Shown: positions 9,844 through 20,153, numbered from the stretch's first letter. The stretch: 64,000 nucleotides of DNA from Taudactylus pleione (GCA_031769625.1 JAUIMM010000534.1:10618001-10682000); one strand, 5' to 3'. Translations and numbers: made by a program. The notes: generated by a model from the letters alone, not told the origin.

Positions 9844-10301
9844 CATATTTTTCTGATGTTTTTAAACTGGAATTGCAAAATGTGTTTATACAGTGAATTT
9901 AGGTCTCATACAGGGTGGAGGCTCACTCTTTATTCTGCTTGTTTTGGTTGTGGGGATGGACTCAATTGTGTAGCTCCATAGCTAGGCTACATTATAATTG
10001 CCACAGCTCATATATTCTTATGTAAAAATGCTCATAGCACCACGGTATGTTGTGTCGTGTTATGGTATAGGGATTTTCTCCAGGTTGGGCTTTGTATAGG
10101 ATTCCAAATGCTAGTAAGTTATTGTTTGTGTTGAATACTGTCTGCCTGTGTTTGAGGAAGGCTGACTATGTACCTTTTTTTCCAAAACAGTGTTGTGAGA
10201 TTTTATTTCTAAGATGGAGTCTTGTCGCCCTTTACAAGATAGCATTGCGCAGATTCCAATTGCAAACAGATTCTGTCTTCGCCAATTATCCGGTTTCAAC
10301 A
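8713..10301 (-). mobile_element. 5' LTR of the endogenous retrovirus
   Basis: The minus-strand LTR begins TGTTGAAACC (10301) and ends AATTCAACA (8713), giving TG...CA ends with a 7-bp inverted repeat. Its start, blocks of its middle and its last ~270 bp match the solo LTR at 40217-42560. Compared with that copy it carries an extra segment at about 9721-10180 and has only ~300 bp where the other has ~1450 bp. A (TA)n tract lies at 9807-9836. It directly adjoins the primer-binding site. Confidence 0.85.
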
Positions 10302-11699
10302 CTGCCTTACATCTGCTTTCTCATGCTGGCTTTCCCAGCAGCATAGGACTGCCCTACTGCAGCCACCTCCCCATTGCCATGGAAACCGCGGCTCTTCTTG
10401 TAGCTGCAGCTGCAATCTGTTTTCATTGATACCCTGTCATTGCAGGGTATCACACTATTGCGTAATACATTACTGGTTCTGTTAGCTGCACCTTTTTGCT
10501 CTCTGTGCTGTAGAAATATACATGTGTATAGCTAAACATATCCTGCTGCATTTACCCACCCAAATCTCAAAGGATACTCAAAAATATGCATGTCACAGAT
10601 GTCGTTTTTTGATTATTTGTAACGGGACCCTTGAGTATAGCTAAAATTAGGAGCCTTGATTAGACCTCTGCTCATCTAAGAGTACAAGAATCTAGAGTAG
10701 CTGGCATATGGGAAGAAATTCCAAGACCAAGATTGGGACTGGAATACAGAAATGAAATCTGCAGCTATGGGATTCTGGAACAAATAATGGGGAGCTCTAG
10801 GACTAGGACTAGGAATGAGGAACTCAAGACTACGATTAGGAACAGGCGAAACTACACTGATACTGAAACTGGAACCTGAGACTCAAAGCTAGCCCTGGCA
10901 ACCAAACAGTCAAAACAGGGGAACCAGTCATCCACAGCCGAGAGTGCGCTAGCAGATGGATTTGATATAATGGTGCTTGCAGGGAAACACTCTTTGTATA
11001 AGCGAAGCACTTGTTGAGAAAAAGGCACTTTAGAGAATGCAGAATACTGGCTGTGAAACAGACACTTTGGAGAATGCAGAGGTCTTCCAAACAACAGGCA
11101 CTTTAGAAAAAGCAGAGTACTGGCTATGAAACAAACACTTTGGAAATTGAAGAATACTTGCTGTGAAGCAGGCACTTTGGAGAATACACAATGCTTGCCG
11201 CAAAGCAGGCATTTAGGAGAATTCAGAGTACATACTGTGAAACACAGAGCAGAAAGCAACTGAAGCCTGGAGCCAGGGTACTATCCTCAGGAGAAGAAAG
11301 TTGGTTGACTGATCTCAGGAGGAGGTTAATATTTTTAAAGTGCCAATCATTTTAAAGGCTAAAAATATGGGGAGACTCACATAAATCACCACAGCGTCTG
11401 AAGATCGCAAGCTATTACATTTAGTCCAGCATCTCTGGACTTAACAATGTTTCTGGTACAGATGGGCCCAGCTAGTTTGTTGCTCAAAGCGCGCCATTCA
11501 GGCCACTATGTCGCGCCATGGAACGTTACGTGATGGCTGGACTTTGGCGTACCGTGGTATTCTTCAACAAAAGATACGCTACGGCATGTAATACAACGCT
11601 TAACCGCTGGGTGGTGAGTGCTCCACTGTTGTAATTTGTACTGAATACCATACTATTAAACTGGATGGATATAACATTCACGCACTGTATTTGCATGTT
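10302..11699. other. Unassigned sequence with hairpin and minisatellite
   Basis: No coding signal. A hairpin GATACCCTGTCA/TGCAGGGTATC sits at 10428-10451. A minisatellite of about 37-40 bp with cores GGCACTTTGGAGAATGCAGA lies at about 11015-11250; overlapping reading frames of 60-135 codons across it are artefacts of the repeat. The rest holds nothing I recognise. Confidence 0.5.
11015..11250. repeat. ~39-bp minisatellite
   Basis: About six imperfect units, each with (G/A)CACTTTGGAGAATGCAGA followed by TACTGGCTGTGAAACA or a variant. Confidence 0.75.
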
Positions 11700-11707
11700 C
11701 GCAAAAC

Positions 11708-13126
11708 CAGTGGCAGTTCTAGGGTCGGGCTAACAAGGCCGTCACCCGGAGCGCCGGCCGCTAGAGGGCGCCACTGAGTCCCCAGGAGAAAAAAAAATCC
11801 TAGAAAATAAAACCTCAGCGCCGGTCCCCCCCCTTTAGCCGCCGCAGGGAGGCTCCATTTGCCGGGCACCCGCTGATATTTATTATCAGCGGGCACCCGG
11901 CTCCATCCCTGCAGCAGCAGCCGAAAGCTCTCTGGCTCCCACAGAGAGCACTATGGGAGGGACATCATGACGTCTCTCCCACAGATCCGAGGAGCCAGAG
12001 CTCACACCTAAGCTCCGGCTCCCGCATAGAGCACTAAGGGAGGGACATCATGATGTCTCTCCCATAGATCCGTGGTGGAGCCAGACCGGACAGCAGCGGA
12101 CGCAGGAGCGGGGCTTACAGTAAGTATTGTGTTTGTTTTTAATTGTATTTTTTTTTCAGAAGCACCAGCACTGGGGGCATGGCTATAGGAGGGATTACTA
12201 TAGGGGGCATTACTACTGGGGGCATGGCTATAGGGGGCATTACTACTGGGGGCACGACTATCAGGGGGCATTACTACTGGGGGAATTACAACAGTGGACA
12301 CTACTAATGGGGGCAGTTATATAGGGGGCATTACTACTGGAGGCACTACTATAGGGGGCATTACTACAGTGGACACTACTAATGGGGGCATTAATATAGG
12401 GGGCAATACTACTGGAGGCACTACTATAGGGGGCATTACTAATGGGGGCATTATTACTGGAGGCACTACTACTGGGGGCATTACTATAGTGGGCATTACT
12501 ACTGGGGGCACTACAACTGTGGGCACTACTATAGGGCGCATTACTACTTTGGGCACTACTATAGGAGGCATTCCTACTGTGGGCACTACTATAGGGGGCA
12601 TTACTACTGGGGGCACTATTATAGGGGGCATTACTACTGTGGGCACTACTATAGGGGACATTACCAATGTGGGCACTACTACTGGGGGCATTAACACTGT
12701 GGGCACTACTAATGATGGCACTGCATGGGAGGCACCACTTGGTGGGCCATTGTGTAAGGAGCACCACTGCTGTGGGCATTGTATTAGGGGCACTACTAAT
12801 GTGGGCCTTGTGTATAAGGGGCACTAATTTGGGCATTGTGTAAAAGGGGCACCACTGTGTGTCATAACATGAATAAGGGACTACTGTGTGGCGCAATTTG
12901 AATTGGGGATAAAGTATTATAAAGGGAATTACTGTTTGTGGCACAATGTATTATACAGGGCATTACTGCGTGTGGCATAATGTATTATAAAGGGCATTAC
13001 TGCGTGTGGCCTAATGTGTTATACAGGGCATTACTGCATGTGGCATAATGTGTTATAAAGGCCTGGGGGGGGGGTCGCAACTGGGAACTTTCGCCCTGAG
13101 CTCCACAATGTCTAGAACCGGCCTTG
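11708..13126. mobile_element. Non-autonomous hAT-like element with internal minisatellite
   Basis: Flanked by near-identical 8-mers CGCAAAAC (11700-11707) and CGCACAAC (13127-13134), seven of eight matching. The ends are CAGTGGCAGTTCTAG and, inverted, CAAGGCCGGTTCTAG. No transposase. Inside lies a GC-rich segment with a duplicated block (AGAGCACTATGGGAGGGACATC at about 11945 and again near 12030), then a 15-bp minisatellite. Confidence 0.75.
12160..12840. repeat. 15-bp minisatellite (GGCATTACTACTGGG type)
   Basis: Alternating 15-bp units GGCATTACTACTGGG and GGCACTACTATAGGG, about 40 in a row, become degenerate after 12720. Because the period is a multiple of three, the array is open in several frames and yields false proteins of 177, 227 and 158 residues rich in GTT, SNAP or VVMPP motifs. 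Confidence 0.95.
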
Positions 13127-13675
13127 CGCACAACCAATCTTTTTAATATCACATATCACACAACGGGACGCAAATCACTACACATACTGTATATAACTGT
13201 ACAGTAGTGTAGTTGCCCTGTTATGACGGTATAACTGATACTGTAGATTAATGAGATGCACGCACAGCTTTCAATGAGATGGGATGAATTATTCTCTAAT
13301 GGTGGGCTACTGTGTATATACTGTATTTACTAGTATAATATTTTGAAAGGAAGACACATTATTTTATTATTAAAAACAGCAGCCGGTGGGTGGAGTGCAC
13401 AAGGATGAACCCGCTATGTGCGGTTCTTGATATAGCTGGCTTGTGGACTAGTGGTTAGGTGATCACTTTGCACAGTGCTTGTCCCGAGTTCGAGCCCTGG
13501 AAAAGAATAAATTTTTTTTGCCACTGTCGGCTCTGTCCCAGACTTAGACATTATAGTGAAACCAGTAGTGAGCTGTTTAAAAGTGAGGCATTGCAAACTG
13601 TATTTGGATTCCACAATCTGTAACCCCTGCTCTCATGGCAATAGCCAAGCATTATGCACTTTATTTACTTTATAT
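13127..13675. other. Unassigned spacer with a tRNA-like SINE remnant
   Basis: AT-rich sequence; the only recognisable part is the tRNA-like segment at about 13436-13510. Confidence 0.5.
13436..13510 (+). repeat. tRNA-derived SINE or tRNA pseudogene remnant
   Basis: TGGACTAGTGGTTAGGTGATC resembles an RNA polymerase III A box and CCGAGTTCGAGCCCTGG resembles a B box, at tRNA-like spacing, followed by an A/T-rich tail. The arms do not form a clean cloverleaf, so a functional tRNA gene is unlikely. Confidence 0.45.
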
Positions 13676-13826
13676 TAGGGATGTGCAGGCTCGGTTCTAC
13701 TCGGTTCCGTTCGGTTCTTTTTACCGGATCTTATTGGGTTTCAGCTGTCACGAGTTTTGGATAGCCAATAAGATTCGGTAAAAAGAACCGAACGGAACCG
13801 AGTAGAACCGAGCCTGCACATCCCTA
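13676..13826. mobile_element. Palindromic hAT MITE with near-perfect arms
   Basis: A 151-bp element starting TAGGGATGTGCAGGCTCGG and ending in its complement, with arms of about 65 bp almost perfectly paired around a short centre. It is flanked by an exact 8-bp duplication CTTTATAT (13668-13675, 13827-13834). The first bases resemble the termini of the large hAT family, so that transposase may mobilise it; this is inference. Confidence 0.9.
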
Positions 13827-13834
13827 CTTTATAT

Positions 13835-13843
13835 ATATATATA

Positions 13844-13889
<46 letters not shown>
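13835..13889. repeat. (TA)n microsatellite, gypsy insertion target
   Basis: Alternating TA with a few interruptions. The gypsy LTR begins within its right edge and AT-rich sequence follows the other LTR, so the target-site duplication cannot be read unambiguously. Confidence 0.85.
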
Positions 13890-14482
13890 TGTGGCAAGAG
13901 GGGTTGTCTCTCACCTGAATTGCCCACATTCCTGTGGGATCAGCTCCCTCCAAGGGAGGCTAGAGTAAAGCAGTTTGCAGCAGCAAGGGAGATTTGGAAC
14001 TCTGGGTTTTCACAGTTGCACAGGCCCAGCTGCAGTTCATCACTGAGAGACAGAAAGGGTTTAAAACTCTCATACACCCACTGCTCCGTGCACTGATGCC
14101 GGCTAGCGGACAGGTTAGTAGGCCAAAGTTTCTTTAATGCCAGCGACTGATGAGATTGGCTGTGCTAGAAGAGCATGGCAGATTGTTGCCCATTAAACAC
14201 TGGGAGTGCTGGGACGTTTACTTTCATTTGTTTATATATGTTATGTGCCTGTGTGTCCAGGCCTAAGCATATGTAGGCTAAAATGCAGTGTCTGTTGTCA
14301 TTAAAGACACTGCTTTACCAAGTACCTGCCTGTCATGAGTCTTTATTTCAGAATCGATATGAAGTACCGAGTCAGGATCTTGGCGGTCAGAATCCAGACG
14401 CTGGGATCCCGACAGGGTTAAAATCACTTCTTTACTGAGTACCTGCCTGTTGTGGGTCCTTATTTGTATACCCCATGTTACA
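13890..14482 (+). repeat. 5' LTR of the gypsy element
   Basis: 593 bp from TGTGGCAAGAGG to CCATGTTACA. It matches the other LTR along most of its length. At 14350-14425 it holds the left arm of the telomere-like fold-back element (GAATCGATATGAAGTACC onward), followed by a second copy of the LTR block ACTGAGTACCTGCCTGT. Confidence 0.9.
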
Positions 14483-14483
14483 T

Positions 14484-14501
14484 TGGGTGGCCTGTACAGG
14501 G
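14484..14501 (+). other. Candidate primer-binding site of the gypsy element
   Basis: TGGGTGGCCTGTACAGGG begins one base after the LTR end and starts with TGG as expected. I cannot assign the tRNA. Confidence 0.4.
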
Positions 14502-14803
14502 AACCTGCACTGCTGTGTCGCAACGTGAACATCAAATGCCTCTGGCATGGCAAAGGAACTGATAAGGCAGAACATTCGGTATACGTGAGTACAGCTGGTG
14601 AACCAGAAATACTGCAGTTATATTAACGACTTGCGTGTGTACTAAGAAGAAAAAGTTACCTTCCTTTTTTTCTACTGAGGTGCTTAAGACATGTCAAATG
14701 CTGTTAGTACATTCTAAAGGTGTTGTGCATGCTGTGTAATTAAAGTTCACTTGCTGTTTGAACAGAGCCAAGCTCACATATTGAGTTATATTTAACCACT
14801 GCA

Positions 14804-15682
14804 TTGATTGGGAAAATAGAAAATAAAACAGTGTTTTCTTTTTCTGTATTAAACTTGGCTAACTATTGCATTGCTGAAAGAAAGAGATATATTTATTTTT
14901 GGGAAAAACTGGCTTCTTATTTAACAGCAGGTAGACTTGTGTATAAACCACCAGGAGATAAAATGCAAGAAGTTTTTCACAATATAGTAAATTTGTTGGC
15001 CTCTGACCAAAAGACAAATGTTGCAGCTGGTGACCCAGTCAGTGGGCACGACAGCTGCAGGGCATTTAAAGAATGATCCAGAGACATATTTGCTGATATT
15101 TGAGAGGGTTACACAGCGTTTAAAGTGGCCACAGATACTTGGGCTGATAGACTTAACCCTATCTCCAATGTGGATTTGTCCTCTACTGATGCAGAAAAAT
15201 ATGACCTAGTAAAAAGTGCCATTCTGGCCTGGTCAGGACTCACTCCTGTTGGGAAAGTGCAGCACTTCCATGAATGGGCCCTATTACCAGGGGTCCTGAT
15301 TCGGAACCAGGTTGCAGAACTTGCCAGATGGGTGGAGTTGGCTCCAGCTGGAGGTCTGGACTTTCGCTCAGATTGTAGAGATGGTAGTTATTGACCAGCG
15401 CATAAGGACCCTAGGTCGGAGAATGTTGCGCTGGGTCATACTCGCCGATCCTCAGAATCTAGAGAAGTTATAGTGTTGGAGCGGTATAAGACCGCAGGAA
15501 ATATGGCAAGAACGCTAGAAAATAAACCAGGGAATGGGGCTTCCATTAAGTTGGCACCCCACTGGCCTGTGACCCAGTCTAAACCAACTGTTCGCAGAGA
15601 CCCCAAAGGAGACTCCGTGGTTATCTGCTATGAGTGCAGAAACCCAGGTCATGTAAGGGAGGACTGTTCAAAGAAAACATAG
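14804..15682 (+). pseudogene. Gypsy gag with SCAN-like region and CCHC knuckle
   Basis: The coding signal runs over several frames. Blocks NDPETYLLIFERVTQR (about 15080-15125) and SAILAWSGLTP (about 15210-15245) fit a Gmr1-type gypsy capsid. HFHEWALLPG and, after a frameshift, QIVEMVVIDQ (15365-15395) resemble the C-terminal helix set shared with SCAN domains. A zinc knuckle CYECRNPGHVREDC (CX2CX4HX4C) follows at about 15628-15669, and the frame stops at 15682. The segment from 14804 may be the Gag N-terminus. At least three frame breaks are visible. Confidence 0.75.
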
Positions 15683-15769
15683 CCTATGAAGTGTGGTATC
15701 ACCAACACAGGCGCTATATATCCAGCTTTCTACACTATGGTACACCTGGTGTCCAGACCCCCATTAATG

Positions 15770-16096
15770 TGAGAGTCTGTTTTTCTGAATGGACAAGAAC
15801 TACCGGCTATTATAGACTCAGGGAGTGAGCTCACCCTGATCTCCGAGGCTGTCCTACCCAGGCCAGTAGAGAAAGTACCAGGGTTAGTTGAGGTGCTCTG
15901 TGTATGTGGTTCTACAGAAAACTTCTACCATGTGCGAGTGAGCCTCACCGAGGGAACCTCTGGGCAATTCATATCAGAGGAGGATACTTTCACTCTGGAC
16001 TGGGGTACTTTACCTGAGGAGAGAGATCTGCAACACTTGGCTTGGGGACTGAAAGATAAAAATACCTTCAAGAATGTTATATCCAATACGGATTAA
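15770..16096 (+). pseudogene. Gypsy retropepsin-like protease remnant
   Basis: The segment ELPAIIDSGSELTLISEAV (about 15798-15855) contains the DSG active-site triad of retroviral-type aspartic proteases. The downstream frame to 16096 has no further clear motif and probably links protease to RT. Confidence 0.7.
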
Positions 16097-16099
16097 GCC

Positions 16100-17080
16100 A
16101 AGAGCATCCTGGAGACCACCTTCCCTCAGGTACCCGGGCACCTTTTTTGTTCACCTGTACCTTCGGATGTCCTGCTGGCTGACACATTGTCAACAGAACA
16201 ACAAAAGAAGCAAAGGTCTTGGTCTGCAACAATCGGGATGTGTTTTCTTCCCTGCCGGGGTGCACTACTTTGGTGAAACACAACATAAATAGACCTGAAG
16301 GGGTGGTCGTAAAGCAGTGACTGTATCACATTCCTGAGGCACGGCGGCAAGATGTCCAGTAAGAAGTGAAAAAGATGCTCCAGCGTGGGGGGTCATTGAG
16401 GAGTCCAGAAGTAACTAGTCTAGTCCCATTGTCTTGGTCCCCAAGCCGTCAGGGGCAATACGTTTTTGTAATGACTGTAGGTGTCTGAATCAAGTTTCCC
16501 AGTTTGACGCATACCTGCTACCCCGGGTGGATGAACTAGTGGAAAATTTGTCGAGTAGCCAGTATCTTATGAACCTAAACCTCACAAAGGGATATTGACA
16601 AATTCTCCTAAGCAAGACCATCAAGGAGATGACTGCCTTCTCGACGCCATGGCCTGTATCAATATAAAATGCTTCTGTTTGGCCTTCATGGTGCACCAGC
16701 GAAATTCCAGCTTGCCATGGATTGCCTGCTGAAGCCACACTAGGGGTATGCCATAGCTTATCTAAATGACATTGTCATTTATACGGAAGATTGGGAAACA
16801 CATTTGCCTAAAGTCCAGAAAGTGCTAAACAGCTTAAGATGGCATGTGTTTACAACTATTCCAGCCAAGTGTGCCATCGGGCATTCAGAGGACAATTACC
16901 TCGGGTATGTATTTGGCAAATGGACAAGTGAAACCCCAACTGTGGAAAGTGGAGGCAATTCAGTCCTGGCCAAGACCCTCCACCAAGAAACAAATTACAA
17001 CTTTCCTTGGGCTGTTAGACTATTACCGTCGTTTCATTCTGAATTTTACGTCCAGAGCTTTACTCCTGACTGAGACCCTT
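16100..17080 (+). pseudogene. Gypsy reverse transcriptase, broken, with altered catalytic motif
   Basis: Pieces typical of gypsy RT appear in different frames: DVFSSLPGCTTLVKH (about 16240), YHIPEARRQDV, LFGLHGAPAKFQLAMD (about 16675-16725) and AYLNDIVIYTEDWETHL (16756-16806). The usual YLDD box reads YLND because codon 16765-16767 is AAT. This removes the first of the two metal-binding aspartates. FLGLLDYYRRFI (about 17000-17040) marks the RT end. Multiple stops lie between 16310 and 16640. Confidence 0.85.
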
Positions 17081-17084
17081 AAGA

Positions 17085-17538
17085 AGGCTCAACCGGAAAA
17101 AATTCTCTGGCCCAAAACAACTGCTGCAGCCTGGGAAGATATGAGGACGGCCCTGCGTTCCAAACCGGTTCTACAGGCACCGGATTTCCAAAAACCCTTT
17201 GTCCTGCAAACCGCGCCTCCACGACAGGCTTAGGAGCTGTTATCCCAGTCCATTGTGGGTGAAGAAAAGTCGATCCTCTACTTATGTAGAAAACTGTTAC
17301 CACAAGAAACAAAATACGCCATAGTAGAGTCAGAGTGTTTGGTGATAAAGTGGGCAGGCAGGAGAAGCCCCAATGTATTATCTTCTTGGTCACAGATCAC
17401 GCACCTCTGAGGTGGATTCACCTCAACAAAGAAGTAAACCCCAGTGTGATGCGCTGGTTCTTGACCATTCAGCAGTATAAATGTGCCGTACACCATCGGC
17501 CGGGAGCTGAACATAGAAATGCGGACGCGTTATCCTGA
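17085..17538 (+). pseudogene. Gypsy RNase H remnant
   Basis: QAPDFQKPFVLQT (about 17185) opens the domain but the following Asp-containing motif is frameshifted. VESECLVIKW (about 17320-17350), TDHAPLRWIH (about 17390-17420) and HRPGAEHRNADALS (17494-17535) follow in order. The stop at 17536-17538 comes directly after the usual end of the domain. No integrase follows. Confidence 0.8.
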
Positions 17539-17604
17539 AAATTAAGAAAGCTGAGTAGTGTTGGCCTTCGCGAAAGAAGATGTGTGCTTCTCCAGGCTTG
17601 GAAA

Positions 17605-17619
17605 AGTGAAAGGGGGGAA
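17605..17619 (+). other. Polypurine tract of the gypsy element
   Basis: AGTGAAAGGGGGGAA sits directly before the 3' LTR start TGTGGTGAG at 17622, where the plus-strand primer is expected. Confidence 0.8.
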
Positions 17620-17621
17620 TG

Positions 17622-18527
17622 TGTGGTGAGAGGGATTGTCTCCCACCTGAATTGACCACATTCCTGTGGGATCAGCTCCCTCCAAGGGAGGCTAGAGTGA
17701 AGCCTGTGCAGTTTTCAGCAGCAAGGGAGAATTGGAAGTCCGGGTTTTCACAGTTACACAGGCCCAGCTGCAGTTCATCACAGAGAGACAGAAAGGGTTT
17801 AAAACTTTCATACACCTAGTGCTCCGGGCACTGACGCCAGCTAGCGAACAGTTTAGTAGGCCAAAGTTTCTTTAGTGCCAGGGACTGATAAGATTGGCTG
17901 TGCTAGAAGAGCATGGCAGATTGTGGCTGTAGGCCATTGCAGCAGACTGACCACTAAGCACTGGGAGTGCAGGGACATTTACTTTCATTTGTTTATTTAT
18001 GTTATATGCCTGTGTGTCCAGGCCTAAGCCTATGGATACTAAAATTCAGTGTCTGCTGCCATTAAAGACATCGCTTTACTGAGTACCTGCCTGTCATGAG
18101 TCCTTATTTCAGAATCGATATGAAATACCGACAGTCGGGATCCTGGCAGTCAGAATCCAGACGCCGGGATCGCTACAGGGTTAACAAACTGTCACTTGTT
18201 AGTCAGTTTGTTAACCCTGCCCCTCTCCCTACCCTAACCCTCCCTCCTTGGTGCCTAACCCTAACCTCCCCCCTAGTGCCTGAATCAAACCTCCCTCTCC
18301 ACGCACCCTAAACCTAACACTCCCCCCTTAGTGCCTAACCCTAACCCTCCCCCTAGTGCCTAACCCTAACCCTTAAATCTAACCCTCCCCCCCACCCTGC
18401 TACTTATCTTCGGCATCCCGTCGGTCGGGATGCCGGCGTCTGTATTCTGGCACCGGTAAAGTAGGCGTCGGCATCCCGACCGCTGAGATACCGAATGCAT
18501 ACCCTTATTTCTACACCCGGTGTTACA
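17622..18527 (+). repeat. 3' LTR of the gypsy element, containing a fold-back insertion
   Basis: 906 bp from TGTGGTGAGAGG to CGGTGTTACA. It is longer than the 5' LTR because it still holds a full fold-back element (18111-18502). Confidence 0.9.
18111..18502. mobile_element. Fold-back element with telomere-like core (member 1)
   Basis: Flanked by exact 9-mers CCTTATTTC (18102-18110 and 18503-18511). The ends GAATCGATATGAAATACC and, inverted, GGTATGCATTCGGTATC are related, and each is followed by a GTCGGGAT(C/G)C arm. The core (about 18210-18395) is a run of CCTAACCCTAACCCTCCC blocks, resembling degenerate vertebrate telomere repeats. Related elements are at 35401-35961, 54785-55258 and 62512-62890. 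Confidence 0.8.
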
Positions 18528-19212
18528 ATATATATTTATTTTTTTACTGTATAATTGGTATTTTTTTTACTGTATATTCTGCATAATTGTTAATAATTAT
18601 GCTGAATCAGGTTTAAAAATATCAATTATTTACATAACATAATAATAAGAAGAAAATTTACAATTTGGGATATATTTTCGGAAGAAAAATTAGCCAGTTA
18701 AGTGGTTAAAGTGTTTTGGCTGAGAGTCCAGGAAAAGTACAATATTATCCCTACTCTTATTTGCGTGTATACAGCTTCTAGTACTCAATTCTCTAATGAA
18801 GTCTAAAGTCATAATTTGTGGCTGGAAAATTAAGTGCTCTGGAGAGTCTTGTGCTTTCCTCTTTTACGCAGGTTTAGATATTGATTTCACCAGAAGGCTG
18901 AGGGGGTGAAGGGATAACGTTTGTTTAAAGATGTTTGCAATTCATGCCACTTAGGGAAACAGCTTGTCTTTCTCAGAACATTTTGCCTTGGAAAGGCTTA
19001 TGCTCTGATAGACCTGGGAAACAATACAGCTATGACGTGAAATAAGACTACATTTAAGGCTAAAGAAAGACAAAAAAATGACATGCTGGAGAAAGGAACA
19101 TAAATACCGGAAATTCAGATGGAACTACTATGGTCAACAACTGACAATCCTCAATGCTCAGCACTTCAAAGATTTAACAGGGCTTTGTAATTTCATTTAT
19201 AAGCATTTAATA
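18528..19212. other. AT-rich spacer without recognised features
   Basis: No frame, family motif or tandem repeat that I can support. Confidence 0.5.
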
Positions 19213-19360
19213 TAGAGATGTTTGCAGACCCCGATGCTTTGGTTTTGGTTCTAATGATCGTCATGCGTTGGTTTTGGAAAAACCACCCCTTGGGGTTCGA
19301 CTTGGAACCCCAAAGTTCGTGTGTGTTCGGTTTTCAGCAAAACCAAACTGCTCATCTCTA
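19213..19360. mobile_element. hAT-like MITE
   Basis: 148 bp from TAGAGATGTTTGCAG to CTGCTCATCTCTA, with termini inverted (TAGAGATG). Internal GGTTTTGG and complementary runs give partial arms. Flanking 8-mers ATTTAATA and ATTGTAAT are only loosely similar, so the duplication has decayed or the boundary is off by a base. Confidence 0.6.
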
Positions 19361-19625
19361 ATTGTAATGCAATAAAGCAGGGGTGACCAGCCAAGATTTC
19401 TGGATCTGGGGTGGAAGAAATATGGGATAGTAGGCCTCCAGAAAAGCTCTTTGGGACCTTTAGCAGTTCAACATTTTTATATCTTAAACTATTTCTTTCT
19501 TAAATGATGGAGAATTTATTTAGCTGTGAGATTAAGTCAGTACTTCGTGGCTTGTATTCTTTCACAGGTTAAGCCCTGAAAGCTATTCAATTAACCCACT
19601 CGCAGTCAATAACCCCACGGACACT

Positions 19626-20150
19626 GGGCCTGATTCAGACCCGCTATGCGCTCGCGAGCGGGTCGATGTTAGGCCACTGCGCATGCGCACGCCGGAGCCG
19701 GCTCCGACGTGTGCATCTGCGACACCCCCGGCTAGCTCCGTCGCTCCGGGTCTCGCACCAAAAGGGGGCGGCTGTCGATTTTGATCGACAGCGCGCACCG
19801 TTTTGGAGGCGTGGGGGTGGCTTCACAAACGGAGGCGTTCCCATGCGAACGCCTGCCAATTGTCGGCGGCCCCACTGACATCACCAGTGATGTCAGTGGG
19901 AGAGCTTCCGGCTCTATTAGAGCCAGAAGCTCTCTGGGGCTTGCGGCCACGAGACCCTACCACAAGGGTCTCGTCGCAAGCCCGATCGTCGCGACAGTCT
20001 TGACCATCACGACCATCATCCTGGCCGCTCGCAATAGCTGTGGGTGGTCACCCACAGCTATGCGAGCAGGAGGCCGCTCAAAAAAAAAACAAAAAACGCC
20101 CTGATTCAGAGCGAGCGCTCTTTCAGAGCATCCGGCTCTGAATCAGGGCC
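19626..20150. mobile_element. Chain-of-hairpins fold-back MITE (member 1)
   Basis: 525 bp with ends GGGCCTGATTCAG and its inverse, flanked by ACT on both sides. Inside are successive palindromes: CGATTTTGATCG, GCGTTCCCATGCGAACGC, CCCACTGACATCA/TGATGTCAGTGGG, AGAGCTTCCGGCTCT/AGAGCCAGAAGCTCT, CGAGACCCT/AGGGTCTCG and TAGCTGTGGGTG/CACCCACAGCTA. The related element at 60301-60844 shows the same series. No frame is meaningful; CpG-rich reading frames of about 70 residues are by-products. Confidence 0.8.
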
Positions 20151-20153
20151 ACT

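Larger units (their letters stand above)
13890..18527 (+). mobile_element. Ty3/gypsy LTR retrotransposon (degenerate, no integrase)
   Basis: Two matching LTRs (13890-14482 and 17622-18527) enclose about 3.1 kb with gag, zinc knuckle, protease, reverse transcriptase and RNase H in the usual order, followed by a polypurine tract. Many frameshifts and stops show it is dead. No integrase is found between protease and RT or after RNase H. The Gag resembles the Gmr1-like group, from which the vertebrate SCAN domain is thought to derive. Confidence 0.9.

Noticed and set aside
12261..12944. Frames of 227, 177 and 158 codons on both strands
   Set aside because: Products of the 15-bp repeat, not genes.
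13436..13510. Functional tRNA gene
   Set aside because: A and B box-like motifs exist but the acceptor and anticodon arms do not pair properly.
18210..18395. True interstitial telomere array
   Set aside because: The CCCTAA blocks are interrupted and lie inside a fold-back element present several times, so a fused chromosome end is unlikely.
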